DNA of 64,000 nt from the NCBI RefSeq assembly GCF_025567625.1, contig NZ_JAOQJC010000010.1, positions 124,001-188,000 on the forward strand. Direction: 5' to 3'. This document shows positions 1 to 8,229 of this stretch, piece by piece. Origin of the DNA: Paenibacillus sp. J5C2022. GTDB taxonomy: Bacteria; Bacillota; Bacilli; Paenibacillales; Paenibacillaceae. Every line of letters begins with the position of its first letter. Position 1 is the first letter of the stretch. The notes under the pieces are model-generated. The model saw only the letters and a program-made list of their open reading frames with translations, did not search any database and was not told where the DNA came from. The position numbers and the translations under genes are program-made.

Positions 1-1
1 A

Positions 2-1546
2 GGGCAAGTTGTAACTGCTGCAGCCCCGCCTGCTTATGTGGATGCACAGCCTTCGCAGACAGCTACCCAACTGTTGAAGCGAGGTGATCAGGTGGCCTGG
101 GACGAGGAAGCGATTGAGGATGCCTGCACCCCTTATCAACGAGTAACAATAGAGGCGTTCGACCCTGTAGCGAATGAACGAATAAGGGATTTGTTCTGCC
201 AAGTGCGCGAGGTTGATGAAGGATACTTGGCGCTGTTCATGAATATGGATCGCGACAACTGGCATCGCCAGGTGCGTTTGCGCTTTAGTTTACACGGCTC
301 CGTGGAGCAGTGGAATGCGCTGACGGGGGGGCGAAATCGAATCTCTGCGACTAGCGGGGCACACGGTATGGAAATTACGACCGATTTTCCGCCATCCGGG
401 GAACGCTTGTACTTTATCCGTACCGATCAGAATCCGGCAGCAACACTTCCTCCGTATCAGCCGGTTTATGAAGAGCATGTGGAAGGGTGCTGGGAAGGAC
501 CGTTTCCTTATCGGCTCAGTGAGCCGAATGTATGTGTGCTTGATCGAGCGGAATATCGGATTGATGAAGGGGAGTGGCAGGCAGAGATCGACATTCTGAA
601 GGCCGATCGGATGATTCGAGATAAGCTTAAGACGGATTGGCGAAACAACAAGATGGTGCAGCCTTGGTATGCGCTGGAGCACGGTCTGTGGCCGATTGCA
701 ATGCTGGGCAGTATCGCGCTTTCATTTGCATTCATCATCGAACAACTGCCACAGGACGAGCATGGGAATGAGCGGACTTGGTATCTGGCGGTAGAGAAGC
801 CTGAGCAATTTGCCATCTCCATCAATGGAAAGCTATTATTGGCAACTCCAACGGAGGAGCATTGGGTCAATCATTGTTTCAAGCTGTTACCCTTGCCTGT
901 CTCCATGCTGCGAATCGGTGAAAATCGGATTACGCTGGAAACTGCGTTCCATGAACGCGTCGATTTGGAGCCGCTTTACATTTTGGGCAGCTTTGGAGTC
1001 CGATTGGAGGGCACAAAGAAAATTTTGACGCGTCTGGCTGATACGATGGCAGTCGGCGATTTGGTCGGTCAGGGGCTTCCATTCTATGGGGGAATGATTA
1101 CCTTTCGAATCCATACCGACAAGCGGCGAATGGTGAATGCGCCTATGGGCGCAAATGAGATTGTGAACATGGACGGGAACGAATCGGATAGTGTTGTTCA
1201 CCTGCTGCGGCTTCCGTCTGTCAACGCAGCTTGCGCCAAGGTGGTATTCGAAGAAGGCGAGGAGCAATTGATGCCCTGGACACCATTTGAAGCTGATATT
1301 ACGGGGCCGGTGCGTGCTAAGGCTGGTTTTGAACTTCAACTCTATATGACGCGCCGCAATACCTTTGGTCCGCTCCACATGGTTCCTGTTTACAGCAACG
1401 CGTATTCACCGGATCATTTCCATACGGAAGGCGATCGGTATTCCGATAGTTATGTGTTGTGGCCAGCCGGTATTTCTGAATCGCCGCAGCACATTGTGCG
1501 GCGTCGGGTTTCGGAAGCTATTCGTTCGGAGGGAGAGGGAGGATGA
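2..1546 (+). CDS. Glycoside-hydrolase-like protein, 5' end outside window
   Basis: The frame is open from base 2 to the stop at 1544-1546, so about 514 residues of a longer protein are visible. A GTG at 38 is the first in-frame start candidate, but the open frame upstream argues for truncation by the window edge. Near bases 1063-1100 is the segment QGLPFYGGMITF. Similar GxPFYxG segments occur late in large GH2- or GH106-like proteins with galactose-binding beta-sandwiches; this placement is from memory of the families. The N-terminal catalytic part is not visible, so no substrate is assigned. The next gene starts 7 bases after the stop and encodes a rhamnosidase-like protein, so the two probably form one operon. 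It could also be a non-catalytic accessory protein. Confidence 0.6.
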   Translation, partial: GQVVTAAAPPAYVDAQPSQTATQLLKRGDQVAWDEEAIEDACTPYQRVTIEAFDPVANERIRDLFCQVREVDEGYLALFMNMDRDNWHRQVRLRFSLHGSVEQWNALTGGRNRISATSGAHGMEITTDFPPSGERLYFIRTDQNPAATLPPYQPVYEEHVEGCWEGPFPYRLSEPNVCVLDRAEYRIDEGEWQAEIDILKADRMIRDKLKTDWRNNKMVQPWYALEHGLWPIAMLGSIALSFAFIIEQLPQDEHGNERTWYLAVEKPEQFAISINGKLLLATPTEEHWVNHCFKLLPLPVSMLRIGENRITLETAFHERVDLEPLYILGSFGVRLEGTKKILTRLADTMAVGDLVGQGLPFYGGMITFRIHTDKRRMVNAPMGANEIVNMDGNESDSVVHLLRLPSVNAACAKVVFEEGEEQLMPWTPFEADITGPVRAKAGFELQLYMTRRNTFGPLHMVPVYSNAYSPDHFHTEGDRYSDSYVLWPAGISESPQHIVRRRVSEAIRSEGEGG

Positions 1547-1553
1547 TCCATCG

Positions 1554-3938
1554 ATGAACCAAGTAGAGGCTTTTTGGCACCCCGCACCGTCTCGATGGCA
1601 AGATATTTACGTTGCTTTTCGCACGACCATCACATTGGAGCATCCAGAGCCGATCACCATTCGGCTGTTTGGATGCGATATGTACCGCATATACTGCCAG
1701 GGCCGTGAAATTGGCGAAGGTCCCCCGCGCTTTGCGCTTGGGCAGCCGGAATACGATACGTACTTGCTGGAGCTTGCAGAAGGCAGACATGAATTGATTG
1801 TCACTGTACATTATTATGGCGTACCTACACGGATAACGGCCAATAAACTTCCGCCTTTTCTTCAGGCCGACGTGCGGGATTCCGGTGGAAAGCCGATTAT
1901 CCTAACGTGGCTGTGCAGGGAACTCGATGCTTATTTGCCGATGGGACGCAGGGTGAATGGACAACTCGGATGGGCGGAACGTTGCGATACACGGCTGCTT
2001 CCCGAGTGGAACGTTGACGAGAGAATGGAAGCCCCTGATGAATCGTTGATGTGGCGACCGGTTAAACCTGTTGATCCGTGGATCGATCTGGCGCCTCCAA
2101 TGTTTCGCCCAGCAACGGCTGAACGCCGTTGCCACAGCTTATCGGTGAAGGCCGCGCAGATAGGCGCAGGTCGTTATGTGAACAGATTTGGCTATGAAAT
2201 GGATGATCCTCCGGTCCGCTTCATGCTCCGGGAGCTGCAGTCAACGTTGTCTCCGGATGGTGTGTGGTTTCGGTTCGATTTAGGCAAGGTGGGGCTGTAT
2301 CGTCCTTCCATTATTCTGGACGTGCCGAAAGGAACGGTGATAGAAGCCGGCTATAGCGAATTTTTGACAGATGAGAGAGTGATGCCGGTAATCTCGCTTT
2401 CTGCCAGCCAGTCTTGTCATATGGACCGATGGATCGCACGCGGAGGCAAGCAGACCTTCTCGACCTTCTCGGCACGAGGGTTTCGTTTTCTGGAGCTGCA
2501 TGTTGAAGCACCTCCTGAACAGGTTGCGGTGCATGAAGCGGCAGCCTTGCAACGATCTTATTTCGGTTCGCCGGTTGGCCGATTTGAGAGCTCGGATCCG
2601 CTCTTGAACCAGATTTGGTCCATGTGTGTGGAAACTTTGCAATCATGCAGTGAGGACGCACTTACCGACACACCAACGCGTGAGCGAGGACAGTGGCTGG
2701 GCGATGCAGTAGCGGTAGGGATGGAAGTGCTGGAAGCCGCTTATGGCGATTTGTCATTAATTCGCAGAAGTCTTGAACAGGCCGTGCTTTGCAGACGGGA
2801 TGACGGGATGATTCCGGGATGCTACCCGGGGCAGATCATTCCGGTGTCTTCATTCGCCATGCTGTGGGTATCCGGGTGCATGCGATATTACGGATTGACC
2901 GGTGATCGTCACTTCATTCAGTCTCATTTCGCTGCTGCCAATGAAGTTGTTGACCTGTATTGGTCTTGTTTGACCGAGAACGGCATTGCCCGTTTTCCAT
3001 ATTGGGATTTCGTTGATTGGGGCCATATGGTGACGAAGGATGAAGTGAACGTTGCGTTGAACGTGCTGGTCTGGAAGGCAATCAGTGATTTAACAAATTG
3101 GGCGGAGATGCTTGGCGATAAACAGCAGTTCCGCCGCCGGTCCGAGCAACGTGATCGGCTTACGCAGATAATATTGGACAAAATGACCGGAGCGAATGGG
3201 TTGCTGCTCGCTTCCATTCCAGTCCAGGCGGCCGATTGCTCTGGCCAATCGAATACGTTCGTGGAAAATCCTGGTTTTCATGCCAATGTGTTTGCGCTGC
3301 GATATGGCTTATTAAGCGGTGATTTACGTGCACGAGCAGTTGACTTAATCAAGCGGCATATGCTGAATTGTTTTCCGAATCGGTCGGACGCTCCTCGTTT
3401 GTCTAATCCGGCAGCGAATGATCGGCAGCTTATTACGCCGTATTTTGGGCACTACGCACTAACAGCGCTGTTGGAGCAGGATGAGGCGGCGTTCGTCATT
3501 CAACAGTTTCGAACCTGCTGGGGGTGGATGCTGGAGCAGGGAGCGACAACATTGTTCGAGGTATTCGATCATCGATGGAGTCACTGCCATGCCTGGTCCG
3601 GCTGCCCGTCATGGCAATTATCCAATTACTTTCTCGGCTTGCAGCCGAGAGGTGCAGGAGAAACGCTGGCTTTCGACTTCCGTTTGCATACGGGAGGGCT
3701 GACATATGCTTCCGGGACAAGGCCAATTGTCAATACGGATGGCACGGTGAGGATCGCGTGGCGGCAAACAGAGAAAGGAATCTACTATGAATGTGTCAGC
3801 GACAGGGAATTGGTTGTCTTTCTTCCTGCAGACCTCCCCTATTCCGTCACTTTGATTGACGGGGAGACACAGGTCGCCGCCGGAGGTTATTTCCGTACGA
3901 TGGGTTTCAAAGCGATTTTGAGCGATTGGGTATCCTGA
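1554..3938 (+). CDS. Alpha-L-rhamnosidase-like (GH78-type) protein
   Basis: A 794-residue protein without an obvious signal peptide, so probably intracellular. An earlier in-frame start exists at 1365 but lies inside the preceding gene. ATG 1554 has a GGGAGAGGGAGG ribosome site about 10 bases upstream. N-terminal beta-sandwich regions are followed by DTPTRERGQWLGDA at about residues 372-385, the signature at the start of the GH78 (alpha/alpha)6 barrel that carries acidic catalytic residues. A second conserved segment, with Glu669 in LFEVFDHR followed by a CHAWSG motif, matches the late glutamate region of GH78. Family members release terminal alpha-L-rhamnose. Several linker residues differ from the second rhamnosidase in this window (44551-47202), so specificity may differ. 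It is probably co-transcribed with the gene before it. Confidence 0.75.
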   Translation: MNQVEAFWHPAPSRWQDIYVAFRTTITLEHPEPITIRLFGCDMYRIYCQGREIGEGPPRFALGQPEYDTYLLELAEGRHELIVTVHYYGVPTRITANKLPPFLQADVRDSGGKPIILTWLCRELDAYLPMGRRVNGQLGWAERCDTRLLPEWNVDERMEAPDESLMWRPVKPVDPWIDLAPPMFRPATAERRCHSLSVKAAQIGAGRYVNRFGYEMDDPPVRFMLRELQSTLSPDGVWFRFDLGKVGLYRPSIILDVPKGTVIEAGYSEFLTDERVMPVISLSASQSCHMDRWIARGGKQTFSTFSARGFRFLELHVEAPPEQVAVHEAAALQRSYFGSPVGRFESSDPLLNQIWSMCVETLQSCSEDALTDTPTRERGQWLGDAVAVGMEVLEAAYGDLSLIRRSLEQAVLCRRDDGMIPGCYPGQIIPVSSFAMLWVSGCMRYYGLTGDRHFIQSHFAAANEVVDLYWSCLTENGIARFPYWDFVDWGHMVTKDEVNVALNVLVWKAISDLTNWAEMLGDKQQFRRRSEQRDRLTQIILDKMTGANGLLLASIPVQAADCSGQSNTFVENPGFHANVFALRYGLLSGDLRARAVDLIKRHMLNCFPNRSDAPRLSNPAANDRQLITPYFGHYALTALLEQDEAAFVIQQFRTCWGWMLEQGATTLFEVFDHRWSHCHAWSGCPSWQLSNYFLGLQPRGAGETLAFDFRLHTGGLTYASGTRPIVNTDGTVRIAWRQTEKGIYYECVSDRELVVFLPADLPYSVTLIDGETQVAAGGYFRTMGFKAILSDWVS

Positions 3939-4062
3939 ACCTCTGACTCTGAAGTTTCTTGATAGCTTGAAGAAATACATCAAGCAGGCAACGAACCCCA
4001 GTATGCATTTATCGCTCCACAATAACTTCATTTTTTCTGGAGCCTTCCTCCAATCTATTAAA

Positions 4063-4447
4063 CTAGAAAAGTGGAAGTTGCTCCAGATGGAATGGATTGA
4101 AATGGCCATTATCCATCCAATCGGTATACCTCTCCAACAAGCTATGAAGTTCCTCTAACTTGACGAAGCGGGAGAAGTGCTGCACCTCTCTTCCCTTGAA
4201 GAATAACAGCAGGACAGGGGCAGTAAGCACCAAATATTCGGAAGCAAGCTCCGGTACATCCTCCACATACACATATCCGCTATGTACCAGGCATTTTCTC
4301 CACCATACTTTCCACTTTAGCCTGGATGGCCTCGCATACGTTGCAATGCTCCGTTTTCATCAACAGCGGCATCAGTCGATGTTCCTCAATTGCCGCTCGC
4401 ACTTCCTTTAACTGCTTTGCGCGGACGTCTGTCAGCAATGCAGCCAT
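4063..4447 (-). pseudogene. Frameshifted thioredoxin-like protein
   Basis: Two minus-strand reading segments together spell one thioredoxin-fold protein. The first (4447 to 4280) contains KTEHCNVCEAIQ, a CxxC active-site motif after the predicted second strand, and ends at TAG 4282-4280. The second segment, in another frame and ending at 4063, contains YVEDVPELASEYLV and TAPVLLLFFKGREV, which match the C-terminal half with the cis-proline region. Removing one base near 4285-4290 joins the two frames, giving about 115-120 residues. The family is thiol-disulfide oxidoreductase, YtpP-like. No convincing ribosome site precedes ATG 4447. It could be true decay or a single-base sequencing error. 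Confidence 0.55.
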
Positions 4448-4598
4448 CTGCACGAACGTCTACGCCGTTTTCTGCACGGGCGGTCTCTTGCAGGCGATCA
4501 GGTTGCCGAGCCTAGTGGCGTCTGGTCGTTGGAATATACGGAGAAATCGTTGTGAGGGCGCCAATACGGTGACATCTAACCGATAGCATATATCCGGG

Positions 4599-4628
4599 TT
4601 GACCCGGTCAAGTCAGGTATGGTAGAAT
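4599..4628 (+). promoter_or_regulatory. Sigma-A promoter of the siderophore-binding gene
   Basis: TTGACC at 4599-4604 and TAGAAT at 4623-4628 are separated by 18 bases. A TGG triplet just before the -10 makes it an extended -10 promoter. A Fur-type operator begins 15 bases downstream, across the expected transcription start. Confidence 0.65.
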
Positions 4629-4643
4629 TCGGTTGGGTTAATT

Positions 4644-4662
4644 GATAATAAGTATCATTATC
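4644..4662 (+). promoter_or_regulatory. Fur box
   Basis: GATAATAAGTATCATTATC matches the classical 19-base Fur operator at 16 of 19 positions by eye. It lies just after the -10 element and upstream of an iron-siderophore binding protein. This fits iron-dependent repression by blocking transcription initiation or early elongation. Confidence 0.75.
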
Positions 4663-4713
4663 AAGTTATCATAACTTTGTCAAAACCGAATGAGGATTAG
4701 GAAGGAGAACTGG

Positions 4714-5742
4714 ATGTTGAAAACAAGAAGATTGCTGCTATGGGCTGCGCTGCTCGTATGCATGGTATTGGTCGTGAGCGGTTGCGGTGCAGAAGGAAAT
4801 GAGAATGTTGCAGGTTCGAACGGAGGCGATGTGCAGAAGCAAGAGGATGCACCGGGCAACGAGGTCAATGAGCAGGATGACAGCAAGCAGGAGAACGAAT
4901 CCGGAGATGTTCGCATCTATGAAAGCATCAACGGTGCGATTGAGCTGCCTGCCAATCCGGAGCGGGTGCTGCTTGCCGTACAGGATTATGTCGGCGATGT
5001 GCTGGTGCTGGGCGTGAAGCCGATCGGTGTGGCCGGCTGGATATCGGAGACCTCGCCATATCATAAAGAGCTGATCAAGGACATTGAGAACGTGGGCGAG
5101 AATAGAGAAGTGTCGGCGGAGAAGGTCATTGCGCTGGACCCCGACGTTATCCTTACATACGATCAGAACAGCTATGAGGAGCTGTCCAAAATTGCGCCGA
5201 CTATCGTCATTCCGCTGGAATACGGCTACGAACAGCGGGTGACCGAGATTGGCAAGGTGCTGAATAAAGAAGCAGAAGCGGAGAAATGGATCGACGGTTT
5301 TCAACAGAAAGGCGCAGAGAAAAAGGAAGAGCTGTTAAAGGCTATTGGCGCCGACGAGAAAGTCGCTATCGTTGAATTGAGTGCCAAGGAAATTTATCTG
5401 ATGGGCAAAACCTATGGCAGAGGCGGGCAAATCATCTATGAAGTGCTGGGACTGCACGCTCCCGCCAAAGTGGAGGAACTGGCTTTCGAAGCGGGCTGGG
5501 CAGGCATCTCGCAAGAGTCGATTCCGGAAGTGCTCGGCGAGGCGGATCATATCTTCCTCGGCGTCCGCAATGACGCATCGGAGATGGAGAGCCAGATTAT
5601 GAACAGCAAGCTGTGGCAGAACTTGCCTGCCGTGCAGAACGGCAAGGTGTATCCGTACAGCGTCGACGCATTCTACTACAGCGATGCGATTGCGCTGGAG
5701 CATCAATTCGATCAGATTGTCAGCGAGCTGATATCACAATAG
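4714..5742 (+). CDS. Iron-siderophore ABC transporter substrate-binding lipoprotein
   Basis: A 342-residue lipoprotein. ATG 4714 is preferred over ATG 4690 because AGGAAGGAG sits 6 bases before it. The N-terminus has two arginines, a hydrophobic stretch and a lipobox ending in Cys24 (VVSGC), followed by an acidic, Glu/Asn-rich linker. The mature part has the class III (FecB/FhuD/FeuA) pattern: PERVLLAVQDYVGDVLVLG near the start, the VSAEKVIALDPDVIL segment, and PAVQNGKVYPY near the end. It captures ferric siderophore or ferric citrate outside the membrane and hands it to a permease. No permease or ATPase gene is adjacent, so it is an orphan binding protein relying on components elsewhere. A Fur box in its promoter indicates iron regulation, and a hairpin with a T-run follows. 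Confidence 0.85.
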   Translation: MLKTRRLLLWAALLVCMVLVVSGCGAEGNENVAGSNGGDVQKQEDAPGNEVNEQDDSKQENESGDVRIYESINGAIELPANPERVLLAVQDYVGDVLVLGVKPIGVAGWISETSPYHKELIKDIENVGENREVSAEKVIALDPDVILTYDQNSYEELSKIAPTIVIPLEYGYEQRVTEIGKVLNKEAEAEKWIDGFQQKGAEKKEELLKAIGADEKVAIVELSAKEIYLMGKTYGRGGQIIYEVLGLHAPAKVEELAFEAGWAGISQESIPEVLGEADHIFLGVRNDASEMESQIMNSKLWQNLPAVQNGKVYPYSVDAFYYSDAIALEHQFDQIVSELISQ

Positions 5743-5755
5743 CGGAATGATTATT

Positions 5756-5798
5756 GGGCACGCATCGAGCATTGCTTCGGGGTCGCGCCCTTTTTTTT
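5756..5798 (+). terminator. Rho-independent terminator
   Basis: An imperfect hairpin with GGGC/GCCC outer arms and an inner AGC/GCT stem is followed by eight T residues at 5791-5798. It lies 14 bases after the siderophore-binding gene. Confidence 0.6.
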
Positions 5799-5910
5799 CT
5801 AATATAGCCCCGCCAACCGAGGCTCTTTCCTCCCCAACCGCACCCCCCGTCCAGCCTAAAGGTATGTCTGAAAGCAACCAGCTGCATGAAATCTTCTGCA
5901 TGAAATCTTC

Positions 5911-5940
5911 TTGCATGCTAATACGTATTAGCATTATAAT
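5911..5940 (+). promoter_or_regulatory. Promoter of the LacI-aldolase operon
   Basis: TTGCAT at 5911-5916 and a perfect TATAAT at 5935-5940 are 18 bases apart. A 20-base palindrome fills the spacer, and a second palindrome begins 4 bases after the -10. RNA polymerase and an operator-bound repressor could not occupy this site together. The transcript would have an untranslated leader of about 220 bases before the LacI gene. Confidence 0.65.
5915..5934. promoter_or_regulatory. Operator 1, perfect 20-base palindrome
   Basis: ATGCTAATACGTATTAGCAT is its own reverse complement, with a central CG as in most LacI-family operators. It sits between the -35 and -10 elements. Its inner 18 bases, apart from the outermost pair, recur exactly in operator 2, centred 36 bases downstream. 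The likely ligand is the LacI-type regulator encoded at 6168. Confidence 0.7.
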
Positions 5941-5943
5941 ATT

Positions 5944-5977
5944 GTCAATTCTGCTAATACGTATTAGCAGAATTGAC
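5944..5977. promoter_or_regulatory. Operator 2, perfect 34-base palindrome
   Basis: Bases 5944-5977 form a perfect 34-base inverted repeat centred between 5960 and 5961. The 18-base core TGCTAATACGTATTAGCA is flanked by GTCAATTC and its complement GAATTGAC. It covers the expected transcription start. Besides acting as an operator, its RNA copy could fold into a long hairpin at the 5' end of the message. Confidence 0.7.
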
Positions 5978-6167
5978 TGATTGAACTAAACCACTAAGTA
6001 TCATCAGTGGGCATTGAGCAGTACTGCAACTGCATCAGTTGGACGAAATGATTGTCCGAGAGCAATAAAGAGCAATAACGCAATATTATTCAGCAGACTA
6101 GCGGACTCAATCGTTATTACAATCGCAGCATAACAGCGAGCTGCAGCAAGAAGGTGGGACAAAAGGC

Positions 6168-7211
6168 ATGAGCATGAAGGAAATCGCCCGACAGGCGGGC
6201 GTGTCGCAAGGGACGGCATCGCTGGTATTGAACGGCAAGGGCGATCAGTACCGCATTGCGGCAGCGACGCAAGAGCGGGTGTTCGAGATCGCCCGGCAAC
6301 TGAATTATCAGCCGAACATATCGGCGAAGCGGCTCAGGAGCCAAGGGGAATCGGTCGTCCCGATTATCGCTTTATTCTGGACGATGGACACTCGCTGGGA
6401 GCTGATGGGGCGCTTCTTGAAAGGCGTGCAACTGGCGGTAAGCCAACTGGAGACGGAGCATGAAATATTGATTCAGCCCTATGTCAGCTCGCGGCTCTCC
6501 GATGTAAAAAGTTTGCTGACCCGGACGAGATTCAACGGAGCGATCATTGCCAATCCGACGGAGGAGGATGAAGCCTATCTGGAAGCAAGCGACATCCCGG
6601 TGCCGATCGTTCTTGTCCAGCGGGACTCCGGCAAGTACAGTACGGTGAACGTGGACAATGACGAAGCAGGCAGGACGGTAGCGGGCTTGCTGGCAGATAG
6701 GGGCCACCGGGAGGCAGGGCTTCTTGTGCCGGATGTGTCTTCGAAGGCGGTGCAGCTAAGGCGGTACGGATTCCTGGAGGAATGCGCCGCCAGAGGATTG
6801 CTAGTGGCCGGGGGCCATACGGTGCTGGAGGACTTCTCGGAGGAGGGCGGCTATCGCGGAGTGAAGCGGATGGCCGAAGGCGGCTCCTTGCCCGGCGCGC
6901 TGTTCTGCTTAAGCGACCAGATGGCGGTAGGGGCGCTTTGTGCGCTTCATGAGCTCGGCATCGCGGTGCCGGGCGGGATGGAGATCGTCGGGCACGATGA
7001 CTTCGAGACGGCAAAGTACAGCATTCCGGCGCTGACCACGATTCATCTGCCCGTGGAACAGATGGCCGCATCGAGTGTCCGGCTGCTGGTGGACCTGATG
7101 AGCCGCAAGGCGAGTCCGCCGGTATCCGTTCAGTTCCAGCACCGGCTGGTCATCCGGCAATCGTGCGGAAGCCCGACAGAGAAGTGGAGCAGGACCAATT
7201 CTGAAGGATGA
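6168..7211 (+). CDS. LacI-family transcriptional regulator
   Basis: A 347-residue regulator; ATG 6168 follows AAGAAGGTGGG with about 9 bases spacing. Residues 1-25 (MKEIARQAGVSQGTASLVLN) are the LacI helix-turn-helix, followed by the hinge region ending near SAKRLRSQG. The rest is a type I periplasmic-binding-protein fold for effector sensing, with typical GHDDFETAKYSIPALTTI and FCLSDQMAVGAL segments. Two palindromic operators in the promoter upstream suggest autoregulation and control of the aldolase gene 15 bases downstream. The effector is probably the sugar or sugar acid processed by this island. Confidence 0.88.
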   Translation: MSMKEIARQAGVSQGTASLVLNGKGDQYRIAAATQERVFEIARQLNYQPNISAKRLRSQGESVVPIIALFWTMDTRWELMGRFLKGVQLAVSQLETEHEILIQPYVSSRLSDVKSLLTRTRFNGAIIANPTEEDEAYLEASDIPVPIVLVQRDSGKYSTVNVDNDEAGRTVAGLLADRGHREAGLLVPDVSSKAVQLRRYGFLEECAARGLLVAGGHTVLEDFSEEGGYRGVKRMAEGGSLPGALFCLSDQMAVGALCALHELGIAVPGGMEIVGHDDFETAKYSIPALTTIHLPVEQMAASSVRLLVDLMSRKASPPVSVQFQHRLVIRQSCGSPTEKWSRTNSEG

Positions 7212-7226
7212 AAGGGGAATGGGAAG

Positions 7227-8132
7227 ATGGCACAATGGTATTCAAGGGAAGCGGGCGGCAAGTTCGAGGGGGTATTCTCCTTGCTGCTGACGCCATTCCA
7301 TGAGAATGGCGAAGTGAACTGGCAAGCTTACGACCGCTATGTGGAGTGGCAGCTGGAGCGGAAGCCGCATGGACTGTTCGGCGTCTGCGGCAGCAGCGAG
7401 ATGAAGTGGCTGACGCTTGAAGAGCGCGAGCAGCTGGCGAGCAGGGCGGCGAAGCTGGCTGGGAACGTCCCTGTCGTCGTCACAGGCAATCTGGGCTCAG
7501 ATCCGGCAAGCCACGGAGAAAAGGTAAAGCGGATGGCGGATACAGGGGCGGCGGCCATTGTGCTCGTACCGCCGGACGGCATGGGCGTTGATCAGCAGGC
7601 TCTGGGCGACTATTACGCCAAGCTCGCGGACAGCGCCCCGATCCCTTGCCTCGTCTACGAATGGCCGATGGTGCAGGCTTATCTGCTCGACACGGAGGTG
7701 TACGAACAACTGGCGAATCATCATAATGTATGGGGGATCAAGGATACGACCTGCACGAGAGAGGGCATTAAGGGCAAGATCGACGCCGCTCCCGACAGTG
7801 TGGTCTATCAAGCCAATCACCCTTACATGCTGGAGGCCGTACGGATGGGAGCGCGGGGCATTATGGCAATCTCATCGGCATCTTCAGCCGATCTGGTTCT
7901 GGACTTCTGGCAGAAGGCGATCAGGCAAGACCCCGAGGCCGAGCGGCTTCATCGCGAGCTGGTCGTATTGGACAGCATGCTTACCGGCGGCGGAGCCTAC
8001 CCGATGACTTCCAAGCTCATAGCGCAGCTGCAAGGCATGGACATCGGATTGACCTGCCGCAATCCCGTCAGGCTGAAGCCGGATACGGCGCATGCGGTAA
8101 AGGCTTGGTATACAGGCGGAAGCCGCGCTTGA
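7227..8132 (+). CDS. Dihydrodipicolinate synthase/N-acetylneuraminate lyase family aldolase
   Basis: A 301-residue class I aldolase-type TIM barrel; the start is supported by GGGGAA 7 bases upstream. The Schiff-base lysine is Lys172 in WGIKDTT, and the conserved tyrosine is Tyr144 in LVYEWP. Their spacing of 28 matches DapA-family enzymes. The family cleaves or forms 2-keto acids, for example N-acetylneuraminate, 2-keto-3-deoxy sugar acids or dihydrodipicolinate. The GCGSSEMKWL-like segment (GVCGSSEMKWLT here) replaces the GTTGE of true DapA. Co-transcription with a LacI regulator and proximity to a sugar importer favour catabolic cleavage of a keto sugar acid over lysine biosynthesis. The exact substrate cannot be read from sequence. 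Confidence 0.85.
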   Translation: MAQWYSREAGGKFEGVFSLLLTPFHENGEVNWQAYDRYVEWQLERKPHGLFGVCGSSEMKWLTLEEREQLASRAAKLAGNVPVVVTGNLGSDPASHGEKVKRMADTGAAAIVLVPPDGMGVDQQALGDYYAKLADSAPIPCLVYEWPMVQAYLLDTEVYEQLANHHNVWGIKDTTCTREGIKGKIDAAPDSVVYQANHPYMLEAVRMGARGIMAISSASSADLVLDFWQKAIRQDPEAERLHRELVVLDSMLTGGGAYPMTSKLIAQLQGMDIGLTCRNPVRLKPDTAHAVKAWYTGGSRA

Positions 8133-8160
8133 TCGCCAAGCTAGCCTGAACATGGAGTCA

Positions 8161-8190
8161 TTGTGCTTTCTTGGAGGGCTGTGGTAGACT
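8161..8190 (+). promoter_or_regulatory. Possible promoter of the two-component operon
   Basis: TTGTGC at 8161-8166 and TAGACT at 8185-8190 are 18 bases apart, with TGG immediately before the -10. It would allow the two-component genes to be expressed independently of the LacI-controlled genes upstream. Confidence 0.4.
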
Positions 8191-8229
8191 CTCTCTTAAA
8201 AAGACACTGGCCGGAAGGTGATGAGGGCA

